Below, piece after piece: positions 22,501 to 33,749 of a DNA stretch of 55,336 bases. The notes under the pieces were generated by a model. It saw only the letters and a program-made list of their open reading frames with translations, made no database searches and was not told the DNA's origin. Made by a program: the position numbers and the translations under genes. Where the stretch lies: NCBI GenBank assembly GCA_009602735.1, contig WELA01001462.1, positions 181,539 through 236,874 on the forward strand, written 5' to 3'. The stretch's first letter is position 1, and each line of letters opens with the position of its first letter. Source of the stretch: Mesotaenium endlicherianum. Lineage: Eukaryota > Streptophyta > Zygnematophyceae > Zygnematales > Mesotaeniaceae.

Positions 22501-23420
22501 ACTTCACGCTTAGGGGGTAGTCCTGGAGGCATATTAAACACATCCGTGTACTGAGCAACAATGTTTGCAGCAGTAGGGTGCTCCGGAGGGCTTACTTTTT
22601 TCTCCACCACTTCTTCAGGTTGAGGAGGTACCTCTCTTAGCAGCAGACAGAATATTCTGTCTTCCTTCGGGTTCCAGCTTTTGACGAACTCCATTGCATT
22701 CAGCAACTTGCATCCTTCTGGAAGCCTCTTCTTTTCCTTCATTCGCCATCCACACTGGACAAGAGGAAGAGCACTGGTGGGTGCCAAGTCAGTCTGCCCA
22801 TCGCTGGCTCCTCTCACTTTAACTGTACCTCTGCTCCAACACACTTCAGCTTGATGTCTATTAAGCCAGGACCTGCCTAGCACGAGATTATAAAAGCCCG
22901 TGTTGAGTACCTCAAATGTAAGCGTTTCAGTTAGAACGGCAATGCCAGATCCTAACTGGACCTCAATAGGCTTGGAGATAACTCCTCCCGGGATACTTGA
23001 GGCATCTCCAAGGAATATTTTTCTATTCCTTTGGGTGACAGTAGGCAGCCTTAGCCGCTTAATTAAGTCCTTGTGAATAAAAGTATGTGACGCCCCTCCG
23101 TCAACAAATGCCCTCACCTTCCTACCTGCAATCATGCAATGCAGTAGGATAGGGGGAACTGTCTTTTCCTGACTTTCGCATTGTTCTCCTGACGTAGCAA
23201 AGAAATGTTGGACATCAGGTGGAACAAGAGCATCCAGAGTGTGCACTCTCTGGACGTCTATATTACTGATGGTCTCCTTTATCTGTTTGTCAGGCATGCA
23301 TAGTGAATCCAGTTCAGCAGGACCCATAATACCTGCTACGAGGGCAGCTAGTGACGACTCACTATCTCTAGCATCCTCACAGTCAGTAGACTGGATTACT
23401 GACTGTTGCTGTCTTTTAAA
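19552..23420 (-). pseudogene. pol polyprotein of family B element 2, broken
   Basis: From the -1 frameshift site the frame gives protease ([15 protein letters not shown]), RT with [26 protein letters not shown] and FLDDILVFS, then RNase H with [15 protein letters not shown], integrase with CDQCQRNK, MDWVVTLP, IISDRDSKF and ANHPQTDGQTERTNR, and chromodomain MKYLIRWKGYDASGDTWEF. Breaks against the sister copy: TAG for CAG at 21818-21816, TAG for TGG near 21668, a frameshift near 20880, another near 20180, and a stop near 19850. All domains are present in the standard Ty3 order. Confidence 0.92.
23379..23420 (-). promoter_or_regulatory. -1 frameshift signal, family B element 2
   Basis: In the gag frame the minus strand reads CCT TTA AAA, giving the heptamer T TTA AAA (23420-23414). 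A 7-nt spacer precedes a perfect 10-bp stem ACAGTCAGTA/TACTGACTGT with an 8-nt loop. The gag stop falls at the stem-loop edge. Slipping back one base continues openly into protease. The layout is identical to the copy at 36536-36577. Confidence 0.78.
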
Positions 23421-24882
23421 GGCTGGTCTTTTCTCTCAACCATGGGCAGGTGCTTGACTTGACACAGTTCTCTGTAGTGGCCTTTCTGCTGACAATGGTA
23501 GCAAGTAAATTTTGCTGAGGCTGGTCTCGGCTTAGTCCTACCACCACCCCTTCCATAGCCGCCTCGAGAGGACCCACCTCTACCTCTAGCCTGAATAGCA
23601 TTGTACTCATACTCATATCCATCACCCTGATTATCCTCAGCCTGGTCTCCTTCAACTGCATTGTAGGAACCGTGGGGCTTTTTGACAATCTTAGACACCA
23701 AAGCGTTACTCTGGCGCTTGTGATTGAACTGCTGCTGATCCCAGGCGTCAGCATCCTGGATCAAGTCAGCCAGTTTCTCATACTTTTTCTCAGCAAAATG
23801 ACCAGAGACCTCGGATTTCAAGCCATACCTGAAGTATGCTATCCTATAATGTTCTGGTAAGTCTGGCTGTTTCATCATGTTCTCCTGGAACTTTTGAGCA
23901 AACTCAGCAACTGAAGTGGTCTGCTTCAGTGTCAGGGAGATCATCGCATAGATAGCTTTCTCCTGCTGGTTGATGACATCAAACTTCTCATGCAACTTCT
24001 CGACAAACTCTACCCACGTAGGGTCACCGAGTTGCCGAGCCTTACGCTCTCCTTTCCAGTAAAGCCACCAGTCTGCGGCACTGCCTTTCAGTAGCGCACC
24101 GGTGTGCCTGACCTTCTCGTAATCTTGCAGTTCTGGGTAGTTCTCCAGCCACTGCTCAACATCCGCGAGAAACTTGATCAGGTAATATTTTCTGTTTCCC
24201 TCAGGATCATATTCCTGGGGAGGTTTTGGCTTGGGCTTACTAGGCCCTCGGCCACCACCACTAGTGGTTTGAGACCCCAGTTGGTCTCAGTCCCGCAGTA
24301 GGGACATAATGATTCTTTTGTCCTCCTGCTGGGACTGATACATGGTCGCCATTTGCGACTGCATCTGAACAAACAATGCTCCCAAGTCTNCAAGTCTTAC
24401 ACTCTGGGTGGTAGATTAGCAAATGCAGCAGCATCATTGGCATCTACTCGCTGAGTAGTGTCCTCAACAATCCCTCTCGCTCCTGCAGCAGCAATTCTTG
24501 CCGCATTCAGCCGGTCACGTATTTGACCTAGAGGTACATTGAGTTGTACAGCAGGAGGTGGGTTCTGAACATTGGCCCTTTATGCCATAAGTTCTTCAAC
24601 AGTGCGCTCGTCAGCTGGCTGTCCTTCCCTCCTTTCTGTATCTTCAGCGGCCTTTGCTACTTGTTCAGCTTCTAATCTGGCTCTCTTCTCCTCACCTTGC
24701 TGTGCTGCGATTGCGGCAATAGCAACTGCCTCATCTGCAGCCTCTCTAGCTGCAGTGTCTGCTACTGCTTCAAAATAGGTACGGTTTCCCGCTACATGGC
24801 TTTTCGCCTGGTTTTTGACATTCTCGTTATCCTGGTTCTCCATGTCTCGGGAGTTGCTAGTTTGAGACCTTGTCCTTACCAT
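23396..24882 (-). pseudogene. gag of family B element 2, broken
   Basis: It starts MVRTRSQTSNSRDMENQDNE and continues through an Ala/Glu/Arg-rich helical stretch to a stop at 24582-24580 (TAA where the sister has TCA). A short duplication around an N at 24390 shifts the frame. The rest carries the capsid-like region (LTLKQTTSVAEFAQKFQENM) and a zinc knuckle CYHCQQKGHYRELC. The 24390 defect may be an assembly join, because CAAGTCT is repeated on both sides of the N. Confidence 0.88.
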
Positions 24883-24903
24883 ACAAAGAAGACTGTGATA
24901 ACT

Positions 24904-24915
24904 GCTCCGATACCA
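24904..24915 (-). other. primer binding site, family B element 2
   Basis: The minus strand reads TGGTATCGGAGC one base from the 5' LTR, complementary to initiator tRNA-Met with one mismatch. Confidence 0.85.
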
Positions 24916-24916
24916 C

Positions 24917-25636
24917 TGAAATGAATCGACTTACCAAATAGGCGATTAACAATTAATAAAGATCTTTATATCAGCAAGTAATCTTTATGGTAATTTTTGT
25001 TAACTGGTTAAACGGCAAAGGACAACACACTAGCAGTGAATAATACTCGTAAGTCAAATGCGAGTAAACTAGCATCAATAATGCAAATCAGTAAACTCAT
25101 ACATAAGCAAGGTTAGAAGACAGTGCGTATCAATGGCTTCTCGCCTTGGATTCAGATCTCTCTCAGTAAGCTGTACAAGAGAGTTGGCCTCGTTTCCGAA
25201 TGCCGAACTCGAGAGCAATGCCTAGCATATGTACATGGAATGAGTTTACTGTTCAACGGTCAGTGCGATGGCACCGCCTACCCGGGAGTTAACCACGTTG
25301 GTAGGACCTCGGTTAACCAAATCCACCGCCATCTCCCATCATCCCGAATAGCCATCCATCATAGGGATGTCATCTGGCCATTCATCTAGCATATCGCACT
25401 TAGATGCATATCAAGGCAGTTCGCTGCTACCGAGTACGGAAGTCAGCTGGCTGTCAAAGAATGGGTCAGCAAGCTGACTTATATGGACTTCAGCCTGCTG
25501 CTTCCTGCTGAGTCATTAAACTGATAATTATGTAAAGTCCAGCAGATTGACTATTAACTAAAGTTCAGCAGGCTGAACTTATTTAACTATTATATTTAAA
25601 TGAATGTTATATCTAATAATATACTGATTCATTACG
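24917..25636 (-). repeat. family B element 2, 5' LTR
   Basis: It runs on plus from TGAAATGAATCG to CTGATTCATTACG; the last base is G where sister LTRs have A. GGTTG follows at once (25637-25641), matching the left target duplication and fixing the border. Confidence 0.9.
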
Positions 25637-25641
25637 GGTTG

Positions 25642-25770
25642 GAAGAAGCAAAGGAGGACTCTGATACATTACTTCACAAGTTGGACAAGGTTGTGAAGAC
25701 TCAGAGCAGCATGGCTGACGGCATGCGGGCACTACAAGCAGGATTTGACAGTATACTGATACAATCCTAG
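25642..25770 (+). pseudogene. right part of the ORF split by family B element 2
   Basis: This is in frame with the left part when the element and one GGTTG are removed: 42 codons (EEAKEDSDTLLHKLDK at the start, SILIQS at the end), then TAG. It is charged and helical. A strong donor-like sequence CTAG|GTAAGA lies about 20 nt downstream, so an intron in or after this gene is possible. No family recognised. Confidence 0.55.
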
Positions 25771-27240
25771 AGTACGAGTTTTTTGCGCTAGGTAAGAACT
25801 CTTGTGTACACAAGAGGCGGGATGGGGTGGGTTGGGGTGGGCTTTACTCTATGTTTCCTCTGTTTAGGTGTTATTTCACATGACAATGTTTCATGCTGCA
25901 TACTTACTTATTGATTATACAGGGATTCTTCACTTGGATGCCAGTTTGGCAGGCAGTCTGCCATTTGCTGAATGTGTTCATATTACTTGTTTTCCAGGTG
26001 CACAGACTAAACCCTGCACCTCCTTAAGACTTGCAGCGTAAGCAACTTCCCCTACTGCAGCTACCCCCAGGTCGACAAGCACCAGTGCCACAGGACATAG
26101 TCCTAGCCCCTCAGGCATGTCTGTGCAAGACATTAAAGTTGACTTTTCGCACAAGAACATCATTGGTTGGGACTTCCACTCCACTTGCTGTGCAATTGAA
26201 CCTAGTAGATTAGGGAAGCGCAAAAAGAGACGGGTGCAAGAAAGCCTTGTAATTAGGGATATACTTTGCCCCTCCTTATTTTGTACATAACCGGTTTACT
26301 ACTAAAACAGGCGCACATTGCATTCCAATAAGGTTAACGCTGTACTTTTGTGGCACTGGAGTAAAGTGTACATCATATTGCTTGTAAGAATGTCGCCTAT
26401 ATGATTCTCGTACTCACTTATTTTATTTTTCTTGAATGTTGATATCATCTTGCCTTCCACACAATACGTCTATGCCCTGTTCTTTGTAGCTTGGAACAGG
26501 TCCTTCACCTTCAATAAGTACGTAATAGAACAAATTGTTTCAACTGCATGACTTTAGATTATAGCAAGTACACTTCATTTGAACGACTTTCTTGCTGGGC
26601 CCTCTGCTTTTGGGCTGACAATTGAGCACATGATGTTGATGCAACATTCTTAGCACTACTGCACAAAAAGTCATTGCTGCGGAACCCCCCCCTGACAGCA
26701 TTGCCTAAATCTTATTCAATCCAAGAGCAGCTCAAGGACCTGTTTGCCCACTGTGGGCCCCAGTCCTACACCATTCGCTAGGATGTTAGTATCGATCGTA
26801 GGTGGCCTTGTATTACAATATATATAAATATAAGATAGAATACAATCAGGCTTTATTGAAGTCGGAAGAGAAGTTAAGAGTAGCAGAGTACTGAGATCCT
26901 GTGCCTTGTACATTTTCCACCTATTTGTATGGAGTGTATTGCTTATTCAAGCAAGGAATAGTAACATGCTGGAAACATAATAGCAATTGGAAGAATATAA
27001 TACAAGCAAGTATACCACTTATGGAGAAACTACTTCATAGTACTTTCTAGCGAAAGTGAGACTATGTTAGAACCTTGTCATATATGCAACAGGATCGCAT
27101 TTAATGGCTGATTTTTGGCCCACGTACATGTCTATATCCACCACAAGGTGTACATTCTTTGGGGTCTATATCCACCCCATTCTGCATTTCTGTCTCCTAT
27201 TTTTACGTAGCAAGAGAGTCTCGCTTTATTACCTAGTTGC
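25771..27240. other. mostly non-coding interval, possible exon remnant
   Basis: A pyrimidine tract ending TTTTCCAG (about 25987-25998) could be an acceptor. Downstream, a plus-strand frame with MSVQDIKVDFSHKNIIGWDF and a basic LGKRKKRRVQ stretch runs from about 26117 to a TAA near 26289. It could be the last exon of the split gene, but the frame upstream contains a stop. The rest is AT-rich with no feature I can support. Confidence 0.35.
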
Positions 27241-27269
27241 CAAATTCACTTGAGTAGCCTACGCATGGT

Positions 27270-29008
27270 TTATGGCTGCACATTAAGGTACTTAGGCGCG
27301 CCCCAAAATGTGCCCATTTTGCGAGCATAGGCAGAGCTGTACACTTTGCAGTACTCGCCCTCGTAGTTCCTAGCGTCGATAAATTTATCTCTATGCCAGT
27401 TGGGACAGTCACGCACATGATGTAGTGGGCAAAAACTTTCGGCTAGCCAGTGGCTGCAGGTGCAGTAGATGGTGACTGCTGGGTGGCTACGAAGGTCTGC
27501 AAGCCCTTGTATGAACCTCAGCAGTCGACAGTTGGCAACCACCAAAGTCTCCAGTGACTCAGCCCAGGGGCCATTCAAGACCAGAGTTGGGCACTCAGCA
27601 CGACTGTCTGCGTTGTACAGCCAGTCAACATGCAAGTGCTTCATCCGCCGCAAGAATCGCTGGCCAAACAATCGCACCTCCCAAGGTCAAGCAAACAGTG
27701 CTTGCATTGGGAGTAGATTCAAAGAATTCAAAGCCTACACATTGTGCTGTCAGGGAAACTGCCTCCACGCAATTCAAGCAATCTTGAATTCCAAAAATAA
27801 AGTGGCCCCTGAGAGTCAGAGTTCTCAGGGTTTTTGGCAGAGCCAAGGGCAGTGGGGGGCGGGGGTCCTCGCAACCAAAAGGCCTGGCCGCCATTGTACC
27901 TCCAGCGTTGTGAGATTGGTTGTCCTTGCCAGCAACTTTAGCTCCTCGACCAAATCATCCTGCGAGTCACACATCCATGCAGTGGGTTGCGACATTCAAG
28001 AGACATCTCATAGTACAGACGTTTGCAGAATAAAAGCATGTTGCTGCCCTCTACTTGTGCTATGAAGGCGTACATGACAATAGTAAAACACTAAGTTGCA
28101 TACCTCGTTGCATGTAAGAATCAGCTCTTTCATTGCTGACATAGACTGCCAAGTGGCCAACACATCGGATGGCTCGACCCTGGTTGGAGTTACATCCAGA
28201 GCAACAATTGTGGAGCACCTGGTCAGCCACTTGGGTGCAGAAGCCCACGCCCATGTTGCGGAAAAGGCAAGAGCAAAAACTCGCAGGCGTAGTAACTGCA
28301 CGATGATTGGGCTAATCCAAAGCTCACGCCCTACACTTGCCCACCCTAGATCGGAAAGGTCCACTTCCAGCTCTTCTAATGTGTCTGCGGAACCGAACTC
28401 CATCCTCTTGAGGTATGACAGCTCCCTCATGGAGGCAGCATACTCTGCGCAATCCTCAGTATCAGATATGCATGCTTCGTCGTAAACAATATGAGGTGGC
28501 GCATGTTGTTCCTCCTCCTCACAAACTTTGCCACGTGCTGCATGATTACTGCATATTCCTCCACAATGGAAATGAAGGACGTGATCCAGGGGTACCTATT
28601 TCCCAACCTTCCCAGGAGATTGGCACTATCTGTGTCGCACCTCTAGTATATCCAAACATCTGTCACGTTCTTTAGCTTGCCCAGTCCTTGGACAGCTTTC
28701 TCCCACTTGCTATTCACGCAGTAGGAGGCAACCTTCTTGCTGCTGTTGAAAAGCAAAGTGTGCCACCCCTTGCAAACTCTCATTACATCCCTCACGCTGC
28801 TTTTTTCGTATTGCTCTTCGTGGTTTCTCCAATCTAGCACCCGTGCACCTTGAAGCAGAATGTCTTGCATCATCTCTGTGCCTACCTGGGAGATGTGCGT
28901 GCCCTCTTTCTTTTGTCTCTCTTCATTTAGGACGTACTCTTTGTGAGACTTGGTGTGCTCTTTGACCATCTGTGAACTCACCCTCACTGCCACACAAACA
29001 GCACCCAA
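27270..29008 (-). pseudogene. F-box/LRR-like gene, decayed
   Basis: The first exon has VRDVMRVCKGWHTLLFNSSKK, resembling the C-terminal half of an F-box, which docks on Skp1 in SCF ubiquitin ligases. Leu-rich segments follow, such as RELSYLKRMEFGSADTLEEL, LKLLARTTNLTTLEV, PKTLRTLTLRGHF and AESLETLVVANCRLLRF. A plausible intron runs 28103-27960 (GAG|GTATGC to CTCGCAG|GAT, phase 0). Breaks: TAG at 28645-28643, a frameshift near 28485, and two compensating shifts near 27890 and 27690. Either a pseudogene, or a gene with more introns or sequence errors. The F-box call is tentative; the repetitive Leu pattern is clearer. Confidence 0.5.
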
Positions 29009-29733
29009 TTTCTATAATTTTCCTGCAACTAGTATGCTGTCTTATGTCGCTGGATCAAAGCACACCAGACACAGAAGCAATTAGATGCATTAGAGGGGAG
29101 AAATATGAGACAACGCACCTCCAGCCACTCTTATCCAATTGTGTATCGCGTGCTTCTACTTGGTCAGACATCCTGGCAGGGCTGTAGAAATTGTGAGGGA
29201 AACATTTAAAGACTCTATCCAAACTGAAACTGTCAAAGATTTATTGTTCCATGTTGAAGCTCACCTGATCCATTGTGTGTGCGCGCACGTAGCAGGAGGG
29301 TGTTTTAACTCCAGGTGCAAGTGGATATTCCTCAAATATGGAGGACCTCTTTGAGAATACAGAGTGCATATTATTGTGCTGTATACAAGGATTGCTGAAC
29401 CACAAAGATGAAAGGGTGAAAGTCTTAAATGAAATTGCGTGCAAGACTTTATGACTGACAAGTATTGCTGTCATGATTCTCTCCAAAGGGCCTTCAAATT
29501 GCTTCAAATGAAGTGTCTACCTCAGTTAACCTAGTGTGAACTATTCTTGTTCAACATCATTGAACGTGCCAAGGTGTCTCCGTGGACCGGCTGGTTTGTG
29601 TGTAATCCCCGAATGTGCCCGAATGCCTCTTCGGTAGCCAATGCCGGCGAGACGTTTGCTTTCATCAGGTACAGTTTACAGATTCGCTACAACAACGTGG
29701 ACTGCAACGTCCTCCATCATCTGCCATCGTCGG
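29009..29733. other. non-coding interval
   Basis: I see no gene with recognisable motifs and no RNA gene. It ends at the target duplication (GTCGG) of the solo LTR. Confidence 0.45.
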
Positions 29734-30236
29734 TGTAGTGAAACAGATAGATAAAGTACTTAGTAAAACATAATACTTTATCTATTCAAGACAAGGATCT
29801 TTGAACACAAGTGGTAGCTTCTTGAAAGAGAGATGGCTTCTTGAAAGTTAATATATTTCTGGATTTTGGCAAGTACAAGATTGATTCTGGAATGTCTTTC
29901 TATGTTCTAGCTCTTGTTTATATACTTGCTACATAAGTAATTTCTAGGAAGGTGTATGTTGATGTGTTGGCACCCAACACATCCCAAAACTTGCCACCTC
30001 TTTCTAGAATAATGTACACATGTCCTTTTGACCTAAAAATGGCACATCTGACTTTTGCCACATGGAGTTCTTCTAGGTCTTTCCTCTAACTTCGAAAATG
30101 CCTTGGAAGGTTCAAAGGACATGAACCAAGTTACTAGAGTACCTATTCACACTTGACTCCACACAATACTACTCCAAATATATTTGAAAACATTAAAGTA
30201 TATGCAAACTAATATATAATAAATCAAATCACTACA
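29734..30236. repeat. family A solo LTR with GTCGG target duplication
   Basis: This 503-bp LTR has perfect 8-bp terminal inverted repeats TGTAGTGA/TCACTACA, flanked by GTCGG on both sides (29729-29733 and 30237-30241). No internal element sequence is attached, so it is the product of recombination between two LTRs. It shows what an intact family A LTR terminus looks like. Confidence 0.9.
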
Positions 30237-30241
30237 GTCGG

Positions 30242-30748
30242 CCATCATCCTTCCTTCAAGCAATTCGAAGCCAGCATGTTCAGCTTGTATTATGGCCAAA
30301 GCTGTCTTGAGCTACACCAATGCCGACGCTCCTCGGTACACGATTGACATACTATTCTACAAGCTTACTCATGGCAATGAGCGCAGTCTTGTTCAAGATG
30401 TTTCCATGCGCATTGAAGTATACTAAAGTTGTAAACACCTCATGTGGAACCAATTCCGAGAGCAAAAAGGTAAGCTTTATTCATCTCTTGCTAGCTGTGT
30501 TTATTATAATGTGCATGTTAGTATGCTGTTCAATAACAAACCTCACACTCTGAAAAGCCATGGTTGGCGTTGTGGACCAAAAACTTATGTCCCACAGGTT
30601 GGCTAGAAATAGACTAATCTGCAGGTTAAGCGAAGAAATCCGTATGATAAGGAGTAGGGCTGAGCTTTTTGATCAGCCTTGTTTATCCCGCAACGACAAA
30701 CGTGCAGTCAGGCTATTGGAAGAATTAATAGAACTTATTAGGAGTTGA
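30242..30748. other. non-coding interval with one small ORF
   Basis: A 62-codon plus-strand ORF at 30560-30748 (LSEEIRMIRSRAELFDQP, Arg/Glu-rich, probably helical) is the only candidate. I do not recognise it and cannot show it is real. Confidence 0.3.
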
Positions 30749-31354
30749 TCTGGCATTGCAGTTCTAATGAAACGCTTACATTTAAGGTACTTAACACTAG
30801 CTTTCATGATCTCGTGCTAGGCAGATCCTGGCTCAATAGACACCAAGTTGAAGTGTGTTAAAGCAGAGGTACAATTAAAGTGAGAGGAGCGAGTGATGGG
30901 CAGACTAACTTGGCACCCACCAGTGCTCTTCCTCTTGTCCTGTATGGATGGCAAATGAAGGAAAAGAAGAGGCTTCCAGGAGGATGCAAATTGCTGAATG
31001 CAATGAAGTTCATCGAAAGCTGGAACCAGAAGGAAGACTTAATGTTCTATCTGCTGCTAAGAGAGGTACCTCCTCAACCTGAAGAAGTGGTTGAGAAAAA
31101 GGTGAGCCCTGCGGAGCATCAAACTGCTGCAAAAATTATTGCTTAGTACACTGATGTTTTTAATATGCCTACAGGACTGCCCCCTAAGAGGGAAGTAAAT
31201 CTTAAGATTGAATTACTACCTTGGAGTCAGCCACCTTGGCAACGCACCTACGGCTTGTCATATGTGGAGATCAAAAAGTTGAAAACACAGATTGCAGAGC
31301 AGGAGGAAAATGGTTGTATTTCCTCCAGTAAATCACCTTATGGTGCACCTATCC
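30749..31354 (+). pseudogene. family B pol fragment (protease end to start of RT)
   Basis: It begins within the protease C-terminal region, continues through [18 protein letters not shown] and TGLPPKREV, and stops after SPYGAPIL where a family A LTR begins. Against sister copies there are stops at about 30859 (TAA for TGG) and 31144-31146 (TAG for CAG). It is a truncated relic without LTRs. Confidence 0.85.
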
Positions 31355-31857
31355 TGCAGTGAAACAGATAGATAAAGGACTTAGTAGAATATAATTCTTT
31401 ATCTATTCAAGACAAGGATCTTCGAACACAAGTGGCAGTTTCTTTTGAAAGAGATGGCTTCTTGAAAGTCAATATATTTCTGGAATTTGGCAAGTACAAG
31501 AGTGATTCTGGAATGCCTTTCTATGTTCTAGCTCTTGTTTATATACTTGCTACATAAGTAATTCCTAGGAAGGTGCATGTTGATGTGTTGGCACCCAACA
31601 CATCCCAAAACTTGCCACCTCTTTCTAGAATAATGTACACATGTCCTTTTGACCTAAAAATGGCACATTTCACTTTTGCCACATGGAGTTCTTCTAGTTC
31701 CTTCCTTTAACTTCGAAAATGTCTTAGAAAGTTCAAAGGACATGAACCAAGTCACTAGAGTATCTATTCACACTTGAATCCACATAATACTACTCCAAGT
31801 ATATTCAAAAGCATTAAAATAGAACAAAATTACTACATCATAACTCAAATCACTACA
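31355..31857 (-). repeat. family A 3' LTR
   Basis: It starts TGCAGTGAAAC (one change from TGTAGTG) and ends TCACTACA; length is about 503 bp as in the solo copy. The purine tract next to its right edge marks it as a 3' LTR in minus orientation. It interrupts the family B pol fragment on its left. Confidence 0.88.
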
Positions 31858-31893
31858 TCACTCTCCCGACAGAAAAAACGACGTCTCGGCGCA

Positions 31894-32022
31894 TCAAGTC
31901 AGGTCTTACACATGTGGAGCAGACTAGTCAACAGATTCAAGTCAGGTGCCACACATGTAAAGAGGATTAGTCAAAGGCGCCATGTCACGTGCTACACATG
32001 TAAGGTAGACTAGGCAAGGTTG
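31894..32022. repeat. 43-bp tandem repeat, three degenerate units
   Basis: TCAAGTCAGG...ACACATG recurs with a 43-bp period; the ACACATG cores are at 31908, 31951 and 31994. It lies in the 3' untranslated part of the family A element. Confidence 0.65.
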
Positions 32023-32662
32023 TGGTTGGTGTCACCTTATTGGCTAGCCAACTCCTTGATAATGAGGAAAGTAGTACAAGTTGGCCCAGAATCTGCCACG
32101 GATTCAAAAATCCATAGCGTCCACAGAAATGCTTGAAGTTGAAAATTTCTAATGTCAGATGGAGCGCGTCGGAAAAATCTACCCGGTCACCAATTTTGAG
32201 AGCCTTCCAAGTTCTGGAGTGTCGTTGAGAGCAGAGAGAATAGGTACCCCTCCAAACCTGTGCAGAAACTTCTGAAAATCCTAAGTCCTTCTATTCTTCT
32301 CCAAACTTTGCAAGGTTAGTCTTTAAATGGGTGCAATGAGGCCTTATACCATAGTCTTGAGTTCCAGAGCATTCCAAGTTCAGGGGAGGGCACAATGTCA
32401 GAAGGCATATTCTGCCCTAATAATGCCAGCAAGCCTGACCCCCTTACGTTCAGAGATATTTATCTCTCTAACCACAGCTTCAAATTGAGCAAACTTGGAC
32501 TCTAAAGAACCAGCTACTCTTATACTGCAGCGAGGTAAATTTTAAAATTTATTATGCAGAGACATATCAGCAATAGTAGTTTTAGTTTTCTGTCCAGAAA
32601 CTGCAAGAAGAGAAGAGTGTCTAATGTCAAAATTTCCTCTTTCTTGTTCTTGCAGGCTGCCT
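32023..32662 (-). other. family A 3' untranslated region
   Basis: No gene is seen. The end of the chromodomain ORF extends into its right part to about 32542, with low-complexity Pro/Arg/Gln-rich coding typical of a decayed C-terminus. Confidence 0.4.
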
Positions 32663-33189
32663 CTAAGGGGTCTTTTGCTGCTCCTTGATGGTGGCAGGCT
32701 GCCTCCTTGAAGTCTTTGGGCTTCTAGTAGAGAGACTTGGGGCTGGTCCAAGATGGGGGTTGGCGGCATGGAAGCGCTTCAACTTTCTCTGAACTTTGTC
32801 AAGGTAGTGCGCCGCCACCCAACTATTCTCCGAATCTGGATATCCTTTACACATGATCAAGTATTGCTGCTGTCTCCTGAAATTTCTCATAGCCACTATG
32901 TCTTCCACTACGAACTCCAAATGATCATCCACTATTGTTGGGGCTGGTGGGGTTGTCACTCGTCCTGGGAACTTGTTGTCGGGTTGCACATACGGCTTGA
33001 AGAGAGAAGCGTGGAATACGGGGTCGATGTGCATAGTCTGGGGAAGTTCTATCTTGAAAGCAACGGAGTTGACTTGCTGGATAATTATGAAGGGTCCCAA
33101 ATACTTGGGAGAGAACTTCGTGTCGGCAAATCGTGTTTGTCAAATTGTCCCTTCCAAAATATTCGTGAGAAAGCCAGATCAGTCTCATT
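32542..33189 (-). pseudogene. integrase C-terminus and chromodomain, family A-like
   Basis: The frames give KFSPKYLGPFIIIQQVN, then HIDPVFHASLFKPYV, both typical of the integrase C-terminal GPY/F module. A chromodomain follows (VEDIVAMRNFRRQQQYLIMC, KGYPDSENSWV). The usual VKWKGY is LIMCKGY. A frameshift near 33110 splits the region and the catalytic core is missing. The element assignment rests on linkage to the LTR. Confidence 0.75.
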
Positions 33190-33590
33190 TGACGTGACGG
33201 GCCGATTTGACGTCCACATGCATGCATCGAAATATCTAGAACATACTAACTTAGACGCGCTAGGCTAATCCGAAACTTCTAAGTAAATCGACCTAGTCGG
33301 CACTCTGCGTCAGCCAAACTTACGTGAAGGTTCAAATTCACTTTAACGGCCCAGATCGCTCGACGCTGTTGGTCAATCCGACGGTCGCCCTCACCGCGAA
33401 TTAAGGACAGTCGTGAACCGACCTCAAAATTAATCAAACTTTGGAAATCCATAACTCTTTCAATACTTAACCAAGTTCGATGAACTTTATATCAAAATGA
33501 CAACAAAAATACACTCAACACTTCTACGTAATCAAAATATACTTTCAGGGAACTCAAAAATGCACTATATAAACCTATGATCTTACATCA
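33190..33590 (-). repeat. LTR of a fourth family (F), left border approximate
   Basis: The right border is clear: on minus, GAGGAGAGGGA precedes TGATGTAAGATC. The left border is inferred from TGACGT at 33190, which pairs with terminal ACATCA with one mismatch. No other copy is in the window. Confidence 0.45.
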
Positions 33591-33749
33591 TCCCTCTCCT
33601 CAAGATGCAACGTCCTCGACGCATTCTGCAGATAACGTCTCAACTTACTCTTACAATGAGTCAAGTTGGCCTCTGGCTCCCAAGTGTTGTCGTCCGCATG
33701 GTAGCCTTTCCACTTGACCAGATACTCTTGAACAAGTCGTTGACCTCGT
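33575..33749 (-). pseudogene. foreign chromodomain fused to family B integrase
   Basis: The minus strand encodes RLVQEYLVKWKGYHADDNTW followed by EPEANLTHCKSKL, a well-preserved chromodomain unlike the YDASGDTWEF type of family B. It joins family B integrase sequence at about 33749/33750, right after ETARQ in the catalytic domain. The polypurine tract (33591-33601) and LTR F follow. The intact core VKWKGY and aromatic residues suggest recent origin from a functional element; the fusion itself lacks most of the integrase core. Confidence 0.75.

Larger units (their letters stand above)
16712..25636 (-). mobile_element. Ty3/gypsy family B element 2, full length, minus strand
   Basis: This is a structurally complete 8.9-kb element: two LTRs of about 720 bp, primer site, gag, -1 frameshift signal, pol with chromodomain, ORF3, polypurine tract and a 5-bp target duplication. 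LTRs differ by visible substitutions and small indels, and the coding regions carry several stops and frameshifts, so it is old and inactive. It is the reference for the family architecture in this window. Confidence 0.93.
31355..33189 (-). mobile_element. family A-like element, 3' end, minus strand
   Basis: Minus-strand order: integrase C-terminus and chromodomain, a long 3' region, the polypurine tract GTCGGGAGAGTGA (31858-31870), then a family A LTR. The upstream part is cut near 33190 where another element's LTR begins. No matching target duplication is found at its left edge (TATCC). Confidence 0.7.

Noticed and set aside
24380..24400. A frameshift and 7-bp duplication around the N in gag
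   Set aside because: CAAGTCT on both sides of an N looks like an assembly join rather than a biological mutation, so I did not count it as evidence of decay.
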